Source of the DNA: Flavobacterium sp. LHD-85
GTDB taxonomy: Bacteria > Bacteroidota > Bacteroidia > Flavobacteriales > Flavobacteriaceae
DNA: 64,000 nt
Assembly (NCBI RefSeq): GCF_030929595.1
Contig: NZ_JAVFVR010000001.1
Span: forward strand, 1,116,001 to 1,180,000
Direction: 5' to 3'
Below, in pieces: positions 36,018-45,175 of the stretch; within the stretch, counting starts at the first letter, position 1, and every line of letters begins with the position of its first letter. The notes beneath the pieces are model-generated. The model did not search any database, was not told where the DNA came from, and saw only the letters and a program-made list of their open reading frames with translations. Position numbers and translations under genes: made by a program.

Positions 36018-36872
36018 ATGAAACTTATTAGATTCGGAGAAGAAGGAAAGGAAAAACCAGGAGTTTTACTAAATGAAAAAAGATACGATGTTTCGTCTCT
36101 TGTAACAGATTACAACGAAGCTTTTTTTGAAAATGACGGTTTGGCAAAATTAGAAGAAGCTTTAAAAAATAATCCAGCATTACCAGAAGTAAACGATTCA
36201 GTTCGTTTAGGTTCGCCAGTTGCGCGCCCTTCAAAAATTATCTGCATCGGATTAAATTATGTAGATCACTGCGAAGAAACGGGCGCTGCAATTCCAGAAG
36301 AACCAATCATTTTCTTTAAATCAACTACTTCTTTATGCGGACCAAATGACAATTTGATTATCCCAAAAAACAGCGAAAAAACAGATTGGGAAGTGGAATT
36401 AGCATTTGTTGTAGGCAAAAAAGCTAGCTACGTTTCTGAAGAAGATGCACCAAATTATATTGCTGGATATTGTCTTTTGAATGACTACAGCGAAAGAGCA
36501 TTCCAAATCGAACGCGGCGGACAATGGGCAAAAGGAAAAGGTTCTGACACTTTCGCTCCTCTTGGACCAATTATGGCAACTCCAGACGAAGTTGGTGATG
36601 TAAACAATTTAAAAATGTGGCTTACGGTAAACGGAAAAACTTTCCAAAACAGTAATACATCAAACTTAATTTTTAAAATCCCATTTTTAGTACATTACTT
36701 AAGCCAGTTTATGACGCTTCTTCCTGGCGACGTAATTAGTACAGGAACGCCTCCGGGAGTTGGTCTTGGAATTAAACCAGATCCAATTTACATTAAAGCA
36801 GGTGACGTAATCGAATTAGGAATTGAGGGCTTAGGTACAAGCAAGCAAACTGCTGTAGCTTACCAAGGATAA
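36018..36872 (+). CDS. Fumarylacetoacetate hydrolase family protein, probable diketo-deoxy-fuconate hydrolase
   Basis: 284 residues. FAH core: KIICIGLNYVDHCEETGA, metal-binding DWEVELAFVVGKKA and LLNDYSERAFQ, KGSDTFAPLGPIM, and STGTPPGVGLG. In the oxidative L-fucose route the enzyme splits the diketo acid into pyruvate and lactate. Other FAH proteins act on aromatic-derived diketo acids, but the neighbours argue for sugar acids. Confidence 0.82.
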   Translation: MKLIRFGEEGKEKPGVLLNEKRYDVSSLVTDYNEAFFENDGLAKLEEALKNNPALPEVNDSVRLGSPVARPSKIICIGLNYVDHCEETGAAIPEEPIIFFKSTTSLCGPNDNLIIPKNSEKTDWEVELAFVVGKKASYVSEEDAPNYIAGYCLLNDYSERAFQIERGGQWAKGKGSDTFAPLGPIMATPDEVGDVNNLKMWLTVNGKTFQNSNTSNLIFKIPFLVHYLSQFMTLLPGDVISTGTPPGVGLGIKPDPIYIKAGDVIELGIEGLGTSKQTAVAYQG

Positions 36873-36882
36873 ATTTTAGATT

Positions 36883-37218
36883 ATGGCAACACAAAAATTC
36901 TATCTGGCTTTAGACTTAAAAGACGACGCCAATTTAATTGCAGAATATAAAGAACTGCATGAAAATGTTTGGCCTGAAATCAAAAAAAGCATTCAAGATT
37001 CTGGAATTGAAGTTCTAGATATTTATTGCACAGGAAATCGATTGTTTATGATTATCGAAGCTGATGCAGATTTTACTTTCGAAAAGAAAGACAAAGCCGA
37101 CGCTGCAAACGAAAAAGTTCAGGAATGGGAAACTTTAATGTGGAAATTCCAACAAGCTTTACCGTGGGCAAAACCAGGGCAAAAATGGATTTTAATGGAT
37201 AAAATTTTTGGATTGTAA
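36883..37218 (+). CDS. L-rhamnose/L-fucose mutarotase (RhaM-like)
   Basis: 111 residues, full length for the family. Conserved LHENVWPEIKKSI carries the expected His, with LFMIIEADADF and EWETLMWKFQQALPWAKPGQKW. It interconverts anomers of a 6-deoxysugar before the dehydrogenase. It starts 10 bases after the FAH stop and ends the operon at a terminator. Confidence 0.88.
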   Translation: MATQKFYLALDLKDDANLIAEYKELHENVWPEIKKSIQDSGIEVLDIYCTGNRLFMIIEADADFTFEKKDKADAANEKVQEWETLMWKFQQALPWAKPGQKWILMDKIFGL

Positions 37219-37240
37219 AATTTATATTCAAATAAATTAT

Positions 37241-37272
37241 AAAAGACTGTCAATTATGGCAGTCTTTTTTTT
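37241..37272 (+). terminator. Terminator of the fucose operon
   Basis: Stem AAAAGACTG / CAGTCTTTT with loop and long T-run, 22 bases after the mutarotase stop. Confidence 0.85.
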
Positions 37273-37438
37273 GTCTAAAAAAATGATATTGAAAAGACTA
37301 TTCTTGACCTCTTTTTTGTCTTCAAAATATATTGATCTCCAAAAATAAATAGGTTTTTTCCCATAAAACACTCTGCATCAATATGTTGCGAATTTTCATA
37401 CTTTTTTGTATTAATTCATTTATTTGCAGGAAAAAACA

Positions 37439-37446
37439 TATATTTG
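37439..37446 (+). promoter_or_regulatory. Candidate -7 element of the LysM/DUF4280 operon
   Basis: TATATTTG, 24 bases before the chosen ATG of the LysM gene. Confidence 0.45.
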
Positions 37447-37469
37447 GTTCTAACTATTCTACCAGCCTA

Positions 37470-38636
37470 ATGCATTATATTCCAGAACCTTCACTTGAAG
37501 ATTACTTAACCTACAAGATTAAAAAAGGAGATACTTTACTTAGTGTTGCTCAAGATTTGGGAGTCGAACCTTACCTTCTCAGAAGCTATCATAATCGATT
37601 TGCCTTATCAATAAAAGACTTAATTGAAGCAGATTTTCCTCATCATCTAGAATATATTATTTTAGAACCTCAAAAAGCTCCACTTTCTGATGAAGAAAAA
37701 GAACAAAACCGAACAAAAATCAACACTTCGGGTTCATTTACACTTTCTCTTGATAATTCTCATATCAATAATTCATACGCTGTTCTCTACTCTATTGAAA
37801 AAGGACAAAATGTATATCATATAAAACAAGAAGTCAATGTAAAATGGAGAGCCAAAAATGAAGATGGTTATTCTTTTTTTGAAGTAGACCGAATTGGACA
37901 TCTTTATATAAATGACACACGAACCTCAACAATGGCCGATGAAATTGCAGAAAAAGCTTCTGCAGCCTTATATCCTCTATTGGTGGTGGTTGATGAATCT
38001 GGAAAATGGGTTTACATTAATAACTTTAATCAAATTGAAGAACGTTGGATTGAAACCAAAAAACAGATCCGAAAATATTACAAAGGCGAGCTGGTCGAAA
38101 AATACATTTCTATTTATGACCGAAATTTAGAAGACAACGATTCTTTATATATCTCACTTTCTAGAGACTGGTTTCTTAATGCATTTTTCAACGAAATTCA
38201 TGTTGAATATCCTGCTTCTTTAAGCATTCGGAAAGAGCAGGAATTTCCATTCATGGTTAAAAGCGACAATCTTAATTTTAATGTTGAGCAAAAAGTGGAT
38301 GGGTACTTAGACATCGATAACTTTTTAGTAATTGATGTTAACGGAAAATTAAATGACCATCGAACAAAGACTGATTTAGAAAAAGAATTAGGCCTGCCCG
38401 TAAAAGAATATTCAGAGGAAAAAGCGATAGGCAATTACAGAGCAAAATATTTTTTAAATCCGCAAAATCATATGCCTGAAGTCGTTTTTATAAGCTGTGA
38501 TTTAGCATTAGAAACACCTCAAAAATTTTCGATTACCATATCCAATAAAGACGATCAAAAAGAAATGAGCGCAAAACCCCAACCACAATTATTTGTTGAA
38601 GAAGTCGAACCTAAAAAGAAGTGGTGGCAATTTTAA
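37470..38636 (+). CDS. LysM-like domain protein of an injection-type island
   Basis: 388 residues from the ATG giving MHYIPEPSLEDYLTYKIKKG; a longer reading frame would include the promoter. Residues about 13-60 (YLTYKIKKGDTLLSVAQDLGVEPYLLRSYHN) look like a LysM fold. The rest has no recognised domain, is rich in acidic and aromatic residues and ends in EPKKKWWQF. No signal peptide. LysM-like proteins encoded next to DUF4280/PAAR-like proteins are often spike or adaptor parts of contractile injection systems. It heads an operon in which the next start is 11 bases after its stop. Confidence 0.65.
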   Translation: MHYIPEPSLEDYLTYKIKKGDTLLSVAQDLGVEPYLLRSYHNRFALSIKDLIEADFPHHLEYIILEPQKAPLSDEEKEQNRTKINTSGSFTLSLDNSHINNSYAVLYSIEKGQNVYHIKQEVNVKWRAKNEDGYSFFEVDRIGHLYINDTRTSTMADEIAEKASAALYPLLVVVDESGKWVYINNFNQIEERWIETKKQIRKYYKGELVEKYISIYDRNLEDNDSLYISLSRDWFLNAFFNEIHVEYPASLSIRKEQEFPFMVKSDNLNFNVEQKVDGYLDIDNFLVIDVNGKLNDHRTKTDLEKELGLPVKEYSEEKAIGNYRAKYFLNPQNHMPEVVFISCDLALETPQKFSITISNKDDQKEMSAKPQPQLFVEEVEPKKKWWQF

Positions 38637-38646
38637 AAATCAAATT

Positions 38647-39144
38647 ATGAGCGAACAACATTTTGTAGTACAAGGCGCTACTTGCAAATGCAAGTTTAGC
38701 GAAGACCCTTCTAAAACAGATAAAATTAAAGTCAAATCACAAAACAAACATTTTGGAAATGATAAAGAAGGTTCAGAAAAACTTATAGCCACATCAAAAG
38801 AAATTGGTCAGACTTTAGAAAAAAACACCTTTGGCAAATGCAAGAAACAACCTGTAGGAAACAGTTTTATGGTTTGCCAAGCCACAATCACCAAATGGAG
38901 TGGTTTTTATGAAAAAGTAACCCTGAGCAATGAGGGCAAAATATTATTGGAAAACAGCAAGGCAACCTGCCCAATGGGAGCGCCCGATTGTATCGAAATT
39001 ACAGATCACGGACAAACCGCAGAACCTGGCGAGCAGAATTTTAAAAATACCGAACCAATGGTACACAATCTAATAAACCCAATGGTAGATGTTAGAGATA
39101 TGTACACAAAGGAAGCGAAGCATGAGGGAATAAGCGATGCATAA
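38647..39144 (+). CDS. PAAR-like DUF4280 protein
   Basis: 165 residues from the ATG giving MSEQHFVVQGATCKCKF. Six cysteines are spaced C13, C15, C65, C77, C108, C115, with SFMVCQATITKW and KATCPMGAPDCIEI. This is the DUF4280 pattern, a PAAR-like tip protein found in type VI and extracellular contractile injection systems. The tip would carry or bind the effector encoded next. No tube or sheath genes are in this window, so the machine must be elsewhere if present. Confidence 0.8.
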   Translation: MSEQHFVVQGATCKCKFSEDPSKTDKIKVKSQNKHFGNDKEGSEKLIATSKEIGQTLEKNTFGKCKKQPVGNSFMVCQATITKWSGFYEKVTLSNEGKILLENSKATCPMGAPDCIEITDHGQTAEPGEQNFKNTEPMVHNLINPMVDVRDMYTKEAKHEGISDA

Positions 39145-39166
39145 TTGATTAAAAAATGTTTTTATA

Positions 39167-41767
39167 ATGGCAAAAGGTGTTAAAAAAATAAAATGGACAG
39201 GGCAGGGAATTGTAAAAAAAGATTCATCAATTCCGAATAAAAAAGTAGTTATTGCGCCAGATCAGCATGTGTTTTTTGAAGTTGATCAATGGTATGATGG
39301 AACTTCTGAAACGGATAAAAAAAAGAACGTAACTTGGATCTTTCAAGATCGCAAAGTAAAAACCATTGTTTTGCAAAAAACTTTGCCTTCCAATAATCGA
39401 TATGGCATAAAGCTTCCAAAAGCCTTATGTGGTCCGTTTGAATATTATCTTGAAGCTAGTCTTTCGGGCAAAAGAGACGTGATTAACCAAACTGGTTTAT
39501 TGATTAGCGGCTCTTGCCCGGCAAAAATAGTAAGCAGCAAATGGTGCACTACAAACGATGGAAAGGATGTTCGAAAAGAACACGTATTTAGCTATGGCGA
39601 AACGGTTTATTTAAATCTAAAAACTGAAGGGCTCAATGGTAATTTAAATTTAAGTGTTGACGTTTTTAGAAATTCTGGCGATGGCAAAACAGCTTTATTC
39701 AGATACACAAGTGTCGATGTAATTGATGGCGAAATAAATCTCGAAATTAAAAATACTTTTTCCTGGTTTCCTCTTATAAAAGGTATAAAAGAAACAGAGG
39801 AGTTTTATGTAAAAGTATTTGATCCTGCAATCAAGCATTATATTCCAAATGGTCAAAACGAGACCAAACATGCCAGTTTTTTAAAAATCAATAAAAAAAT
39901 TGTTTCGCAAACGGCAAAACCACCAACAAACTTATCTCCTTTAAAAACAGGAGAGCCAGACAAAAATGCCACAAGATATGAACCTTGCAAGTTTGAAACC
40001 ATTACTATTATTGAAGATAAAAAAGAAGATGGAAAAACAACAAAAGTTAAAGCTTTAGTCTTCGACAATGGCAAAAACCTAATGAATAAAGTTCCTAAAA
40101 AAGAACCCATCAGAAAGTCAATTCTCTTTGAATTCGATAAATATGACATTACAGCAGATGCAAAAACAGTACTTAACAACATACTCCAATTTTTACTGGA
40201 ACACCAGTTTTCAAGCATAAAAATTGATGGGCATGCCTGCGTAATTGGCAAAGAAAATTATAACCAAAAATTATCACAGCAACGAAGTGATGCTGTTAAA
40301 AAATTATTTGTTGATGGCGGTTTAGATGCAAAGCGCATCACCTCTATTGGTCACGGCGAAGTAAACCCAACAGACGACAAACAAGGCCGTGACAATTTAA
40401 AATACAGAGATGAAAAAGAATACAAAGAAAACCGACGTGTAGATATTTCGTTTGATTATTATGGACATGACGCCCAAACGATAGTTTATGAAACTATTGC
40501 GCCAAGTTTTGATAAAAATATTACAATTGATATTACCGAATATCAAAACAAAGCCTGTTTTAGAGAAAAAGGAAAACACACAAAGAACATTAAAGTTAGC
40601 TCTCCTGAATACAACAAAGCAATCGATCAGGTTACCAATAAATTAGACTTTCCTATAAAGTCCAATTTAAGCCAATTCAATCTTTTTCCTTTAAAATACA
40701 TTTGGCCGAAAGTTTTTGCCAATGAATATAATATTGATGTACACTCTTGCCGTTATTTTTCTAATGATACAAATTCTACAATTCAGGTAATGGTTTATCC
40801 TGATATCAAGTGGACTTTGGAATTTAAGTGGAATCACAAAGAAGCTTTCGCTTACACTTATGGTAACAAACTTCATCCTCACGATATAAAAGAAGGAAAA
40901 AACAAGGTCATTAGATCCGAGTTTGACAGAGCTCTTTCTAAAAATTACGGTGAGATGAACCAATCTTTCGAATTATCTTTGCAGGCACAGTGGGATGACA
41001 AAGCTCACACTGCTGAAATAGGAAAAGAATTTGCTGATAAAATTAGAAAAACACTTTCAATTTTTAATAAAATTAAAAGTATGACTGAATCTATTGCAAA
41101 CTCACCTCTTTCTAAAGGAAAAACAACTTTTGAAATTAAAGCTCCTGTTATTGCGGTTTCTGCTCAATGGTATCTACAAAAAACTGATAATACTGTTGGT
41201 GAAATTGTTGAAATAGGAGTAGAATCCAAACCGTTGGTTGAAGCAGAATTCACAATTAATCTTTTTAAAATATTCATTGAAAGTGCCGGAAATGGAGTTT
41301 GTCCAGGTGCTGGTTATCTCATCAATTGGCTGTTAGAAAAATTTGAAAGAAATGCTGGTATACATTTTTTAATAATTTTTTCTGGAGGAATAAATGTATC
41401 TGGAAAAACAACTATAAACATTTCCTATCCAAAAGAAACGACCGGGGAAATTAAAGCGACAGGAGAAATCAAGGCTGTAGTAGAATTAAAAGCTTGGGCA
41501 AAAGGGAAAATTGCAGTTGCAGAATTTGAAGGAATAATAAAAGCTAACCTTTCAACATCTGTAACAGGTGGAATAAAATTTGGCGCAGATAAAAATGGAA
41601 TATATTCATCTCCAATAGCTGAATTCGCTGGTATTGTCGGAACTTTTGTTGCTGCTGGAAGTATTAAATTTGGGGTATACAAAAAAACTTTACAATATGA
41701 ATCACCACAATGGATTATAATTGAGAAAGATGAAATCAAATTTAACAAATATTACTTAGACATATAA
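39167..41767 (+). CDS. Large putative effector with central OmpA domain
   Basis: 866 residues, no signal peptide. Residues 1-250 are beta-rich and repeat-like (two stretches ending SFLKINKK, Ig-like or adaptor). Residues about 317-430 are an OmpA peptidoglycan-binding domain: SILFEFDKYDITADAKTVL, IDGHACVIGKENYNQKLSQQR, ITSIGHGEVNP, ENRRVDISF. Residues 430-866 match nothing I know; from about 665 they become glycine- and alanine-rich with alternating hydrophobic stretches (AGNGVCPGAGYLINWLLEKF, GTFVAAGSIKFGVY), compatible with membrane insertion. It follows the tip protein directly. I infer an exported anti-bacterial or structural effector; not proven. Confidence 0.6.
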   Translation: MAKGVKKIKWTGQGIVKKDSSIPNKKVVIAPDQHVFFEVDQWYDGTSETDKKKNVTWIFQDRKVKTIVLQKTLPSNNRYGIKLPKALCGPFEYYLEASLSGKRDVINQTGLLISGSCPAKIVSSKWCTTNDGKDVRKEHVFSYGETVYLNLKTEGLNGNLNLSVDVFRNSGDGKTALFRYTSVDVIDGEINLEIKNTFSWFPLIKGIKETEEFYVKVFDPAIKHYIPNGQNETKHASFLKINKKIVSQTAKPPTNLSPLKTGEPDKNATRYEPCKFETITIIEDKKEDGKTTKVKALVFDNGKNLMNKVPKKEPIRKSILFEFDKYDITADAKTVLNNILQFLLEHQFSSIKIDGHACVIGKENYNQKLSQQRSDAVKKLFVDGGLDAKRITSIGHGEVNPTDDKQGRDNLKYRDEKEYKENRRVDISFDYYGHDAQTIVYETIAPSFDKNITIDITEYQNKACFREKGKHTKNIKVSSPEYNKAIDQVTNKLDFPIKSNLSQFNLFPLKYIWPKVFANEYNIDVHSCRYFSNDTNSTIQVMVYPDIKWTLEFKWNHKEAFAYTYGNKLHPHDIKEGKNKVIRSEFDRALSKNYGEMNQSFELSLQAQWDDKAHTAEIGKEFADKIRKTLSIFNKIKSMTESIANSPLSKGKTTFEIKAPVIAVSAQWYLQKTDNTVGEIVEIGVESKPLVEAEFTINLFKIFIESAGNGVCPGAGYLINWLLEKFERNAGIHFLIIFSGGINVSGKTTINISYPKETTGEIKATGEIKAVVELKAWAKGKIAVAEFEGIIKANLSTSVTGGIKFGADKNGIYSSPIAEFAGIVGTFVAAGSIKFGVYKKTLQYESPQWIIIEKDEIKFNKYYLDI

Positions 41768-41768
41768 A

Positions 41769-42476
41769 ATGAAAAAAATCACTATCTATCTTTTATTATC
41801 ACTAATAATTATGAGTTGTAAAGGACAAACTTTAGATTTATCTACAATAGATTTCGATAAGCCTGCAAATAGCTATCCTTTAGAGAAATTAAAAATATAT
41901 CGGAAAGAAAATCAAAAAGGGCATTATGAAATTAAAGAAGACAAAGACGGGGTCTCACTGGATCTAAAAGATAACGGAGAACGGGTCTTAAATTATATTT
42001 TTATGGATGAAAGCACCTCTCAAATTAATTTTAAAGGATTAAATATTGATCCTATATTAGGCGCAAAAATAGTTAATTACAATAATAAAATAGGATACAT
42101 TTCGGCTAATATAATTTCAAAAGAAACTCCAGAACTAATTAACTCCTTAATGAAAACATTAGGACAACCTACTGAAGTGATTTATAATGAAAGGCTTGAA
42201 GAAACTCTAGAATTAGGAGCTTCTAAAATATTATTTAAAACCCTTCCTCAATTTACAAAAAAGCAACAAAATAATATAGGAAATAATATTATTAAGTACT
42301 CTCAACGCATTATTTGGAATAAGAACGATGTTATATATCAATTGACTTTAGAACCTTTAAATAATTTGGTTGGGAATGATATTAAAATCATTTCAAAAAA
42401 AGCTTTTAAAGACAGAATTATTATTGGTTTTCATAATCCAGAAAAAGATCCGTACTTAAGTAAATATCTAAAATGA
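41769..42476 (+). CDS. Lipoprotein family A, copy 1 (immunity-like)
   Basis: 235 residues. Lipobox IIMSC at Cys17. Signature after the lipid anchor: LDLSTIDFDKPANSYPLEKLK and KGHYEIKED; C-terminal KAFKDRIIIGF and PYLSKYLK. Its start is two bases after the effector stop. Copy 2 at 44458 has the same landmarks. A periplasm-facing lipoprotein directly after a candidate effector fits an immunity protein, but no family name is known to me. Confidence 0.65.
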   Translation: MKKITIYLLLSLIIMSCKGQTLDLSTIDFDKPANSYPLEKLKIYRKENQKGHYEIKEDKDGVSLDLKDNGERVLNYIFMDESTSQINFKGLNIDPILGAKIVNYNNKIGYISANIISKETPELINSLMKTLGQPTEVIYNERLEETLELGASKILFKTLPQFTKKQQNNIGNNIIKYSQRIIWNKNDVIYQLTLEPLNNLVGNDIKIISKKAFKDRIIIGFHNPEKDPYLSKYLK

Positions 42477-42823
42477 AAAAAACTATAATTATAATGATGT
42501 CCATTTTGACTATATCATGTTCCCGAAGCATTGATAATGAAAAAAAAATTATCGGAAATTGGCAATGTGATCTAAAAGATGAGACAACAGGCAAAAAAAT
42601 CGGGACAATAATTTTAGAGTTTACCAAGGATGGAAAATTCATATATAAAGAACACGAAAAAACATTTGAATCATCTTATCAGCAACTATATCATGCCGAA
42701 GCAAATGAAATTTATTTAAGAGGAATTGATACCAAAGACTATCCCGTAAGTTATTATTTTGAAAATGAAAAATTAATAATTGAGCTGGATGGTATTAAAA
42801 ATACTTATGAAAAAACTAAATGA
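42473..42823 (+). CDS. Small lipocalin-like lipoprotein (C)
   Basis: 116 residues. Lipobox LTISC at Cys16. The mature part IIGNWQCDLKDETTGKKIGTIILEF and FTKDGKFIYKEH resembles the GxW start and strand pattern of lipocalin-like DUFs in Bacteroidota. ATGA overlaps join it to both neighbours, so it is translationally coupled. Function unknown. Confidence 0.65.
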   Translation: MKKTIIIMMSILTISCSRSIDNEKKIIGNWQCDLKDETTGKKIGTIILEFTKDGKFIYKEHEKTFESSYQQLYHAEANEIYLRGIDTKDYPVSYYFENEKLIIELDGIKNTYEKTK

Positions 42824-43608
42824 AAAATTTTATAAACCCATACTACTTAGTAGATTTTAACTCATCTATTTGTAATTTCAAAATTTACATTAATGATATC
42901 CCTGTTTTTAGCCATAGTGGAGGTGGTATAATTTCTTCACATTATCCGATTAATCATTTTATATTAGAAAGTGGCGAACAAAAAATAAAGTTAAAAATAC
43001 TTCCGCTGAAAGGAGAAACTATATTAAAAGATGATGCTTTTTTAAAAATAAAAGTACATGCATACGATGACTACACCAATAACTATGAAAATTTGCTTGA
43101 AGTTTTCAATTTTGAAACTCCAAACTTATCTAATCCTAAATTACCATTAATAGAAATAGATGCCAATTTTATTGCTGATATTCCATACAAAGTTTCTGGT
43201 TGGAAAAATTCAATTTTTTTAGACGATGTCGACAAAATAAAAAACGAATTGATTTCTTTTTATGAAGAAATTTATGAATTAGCCAAAACTCAAAATTCAA
43301 TAGCTTTTTATAAATTATTAAAAACTAGGTTAGATGAAATTGATGTTGCCATGTATATGAGAAATGAAGACAATTTAACAGAATTGAAAAATATGTTTGA
43401 TAATCTTAACAAGGAGAATTTCCTTTTGGAAGATTTTCCAAAATTGTCAGAAATAGAAATCTATGGAGAAAATCGAATTTTTAATTTGATAAGAAGCGAT
43501 AAAAATCCTATTCTACATTATGTAAATAAAATAACAAACGAAGAATTTAATTTGCCTTTGTTTGTTCATAGAAAAGTGAATTCTTCAAATTTTGAAATAA
43601 TAAGATAG
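42820..43608 (+). CDS. Cytoplasmic family B protein, copy 1
   Basis: 262 residues, no signal peptide. Shares with the copies at 43627 and 45176 the N-terminal FKIYINDIPVFSHSG pattern, PINHFILESGEQKIKLKILPLKG, and KVSGWKNSIFLDDVDKIK. This copy is the most diverged. No known domain. Repeated copies beside a candidate effector suggest immunity or chaperone roles. Confidence 0.6.
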   Translation: MKNFINPYYLVDFNSSICNFKIYINDIPVFSHSGGGIISSHYPINHFILESGEQKIKLKILPLKGETILKDDAFLKIKVHAYDDYTNNYENLLEVFNFETPNLSNPKLPLIEIDANFIADIPYKVSGWKNSIFLDDVDKIKNELISFYEEIYELAKTQNSIAFYKLLKTRLDEIDVAMYMRNEDNLTELKNMFDNLNKENFLLEDFPKLSEIEIYGENRIFNLIRSDKNPILHYVNKITNEEFNLPLFVHRKVNSSNFEIIR

Positions 43609-43626
43609 TTAAAAAAATGAAAATTC

Positions 43627-44448
43627 TTGAATAAATTAGAAAGACCTTTATATACCATTGACCCTCATATATATTGTGCAGGTACAATTTTGGTAAACGA
43701 CATTCCAGTTATAGACTGGTATGGAAATCAAACAGAAGATGGAGGTTATCTTGGTGCATTAGATATAAATCATGTTCTATTACAAAGTGGCCAATGCAGA
43801 GTCGTTGGCAAAATGTTTCCAAGAAAAGGGCAAAAAACATTGACAGAAGAAGAGGCAATGCTTATAGATTTTTATTGCGCTGATGCAGATCCAAAAATAT
43901 GGAAATCCTCTATATACAAATTCCATCCTAAAATAGAATCTCCATGGAGTGGCTTAAGTGAAAACATTAATTATCCTTACTTTGAAATAGCTACAGAAAT
44001 AGAAGTTGAATTACCTTTTGTTTTAGATGGATGGCAAAATTCTGTCGATTTATCTAAATTGGACAAAAATGTTTTAAAAGAAAAAGTTCTGGAATACTAC
44101 AGACAAATTCATGCTGTGCTTAAAGAGCATAATGCTGGTAAGTTTTTAGAATTATCAAGAGAAAAACAGAAATTACAGGAACAAGCTTTTTACTTTAATG
44201 AAGAAAGAAGACAAAGTTTTAAAGAAGGGCTTACAGCATTATTTAATCAAAACCTTGAATTGGAGCCTTTAAATGAAAAAGAACTAAAATTAGAGTTTTT
44301 AGGATATGGAAAACTAGTGAGATTAATGAAACTAGACGGCTCTCAACCTCTTCAATTTAAAAGTCCAAATCCTAAAGAACAGAGCAACATAGAATTAGAA
44401 ATTAAATTACACGTCCGAAATGCTGAAAAAGGATTAAGCATTATTTAA
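43627..44448 (+). CDS. Cytoplasmic family B protein, copy 2, TTG start or frameshifted ATG
   Basis: 273 residues. Landmarks: CAGTILVNDIPVIDWYG, INHVLLQSGQCRVVGKMFPRKGQKTLTEEE, FVLDGWQNSVDLSKLD and a C-terminal LEIKLHVRNAEKGLSII nearly identical to copy 3. The only in-frame start before the conserved part is TTG at 43627. An ATG at 43617 lies in another frame and stops after five codons. Removing one base there would join it to this gene, so a recent indel is possible. Confidence 0.6.
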   Translation: MNKLERPLYTIDPHIYCAGTILVNDIPVIDWYGNQTEDGGYLGALDINHVLLQSGQCRVVGKMFPRKGQKTLTEEEAMLIDFYCADADPKIWKSSIYKFHPKIESPWSGLSENINYPYFEIATEIEVELPFVLDGWQNSVDLSKLDKNVLKEKVLEYYRQIHAVLKEHNAGKFLELSREKQKLQEQAFYFNEERRQSFKEGLTALFNQNLELEPLNEKELKLEFLGYGKLVRLMKLDGSQPLQFKSPNPKEQSNIELEIKLHVRNAEKGLSII

Positions 44449-44457
44449 AATCACATT

Positions 44458-45171
44458 ATGAAAAAAACAATTCTTTTTTTAGCACTTATTATATTATATA
44501 GCTGTAATAACACACTGGATTTATCAACAGTTGAATTAGGAAACAAAGCTGATCAATATGATTTAGAAAGCAATAAAAATCTTGAACGCAATACTCTTAA
44601 AGGCCATTATGAATGGAAAACTACAGATGGAAAAAATACCCTTATCACCGTAGATAATGGAGAAATAATAACCAACTACAATGAAATTAATAAAATAAAA
44701 AATCAATTCAATTATTCAGGAATTCCTACTGATTCAACATGGGATGTAAAAATAGTTGTTTACAAAGACGAAATCGCTGAAGTCAACGCACGTTTTACAA
44801 AAGATAATGCATTCATTTTTTTAGAAAAAATATTACAAAAACTTGGAAATCCTTCAAAAATTAATTTTGATACAGCGACCATAAATAATAAATCTGATCG
44901 AGAGATTTATTTAAAATTACAAAAGTTTTTTCCAAAAGAAACAAAACTTTATAAACCAGAAGGAATTGTAGAGGAGGATTTCACTTATCCCAGAGATATT
45001 ATATGGGATAAAGATAAAGTCTTATACATTGTAAATATTATTATGGATAGCGAAAATTTTAGTGTTAACTACAGACCAATGACTAAGAAAGCATGTAAAG
45101 ATCGAGTACTCTATCCTGCGCCTTTACCAGAACAAAAAGATAACATTCCTTTTTATGAATATTTAAAGTAA
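44458..45171 (+). CDS. Lipoprotein family A, copy 2 (immunity-like)
   Basis: 237 residues. Lipobox LYSC at Cys16. LDLSTVELGNKADQYDLESNK and KGHYEWK correspond to copy 1, as do ILQKLGNPSKI, DIIWDKDKVLYIV and KACKDRVLYPA near the end. It sits between family B copies 2 and 3, producing an A-C-B-B-A-B order. Unknown function. Confidence 0.65.
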   Translation: MKKTILFLALIILYSCNNTLDLSTVELGNKADQYDLESNKNLERNTLKGHYEWKTTDGKNTLITVDNGEIITNYNEINKIKNQFNYSGIPTDSTWDVKIVVYKDEIAEVNARFTKDNAFIFLEKILQKLGNPSKINFDTATINNKSDREIYLKLQKFFPKETKLYKPEGIVEEDFTYPRDIIWDKDKVLYIVNIIMDSENFSVNYRPMTKKACKDRVLYPAPLPEQKDNIPFYEYLK

Positions 45172-45175
45172 AAAA

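Noticed and set aside
43617..43634. ATG-initiated five-codon frame as a leader peptide
   Set aside because: No attenuator structure after it; better read as a relic of a shifted start of the family B gene.
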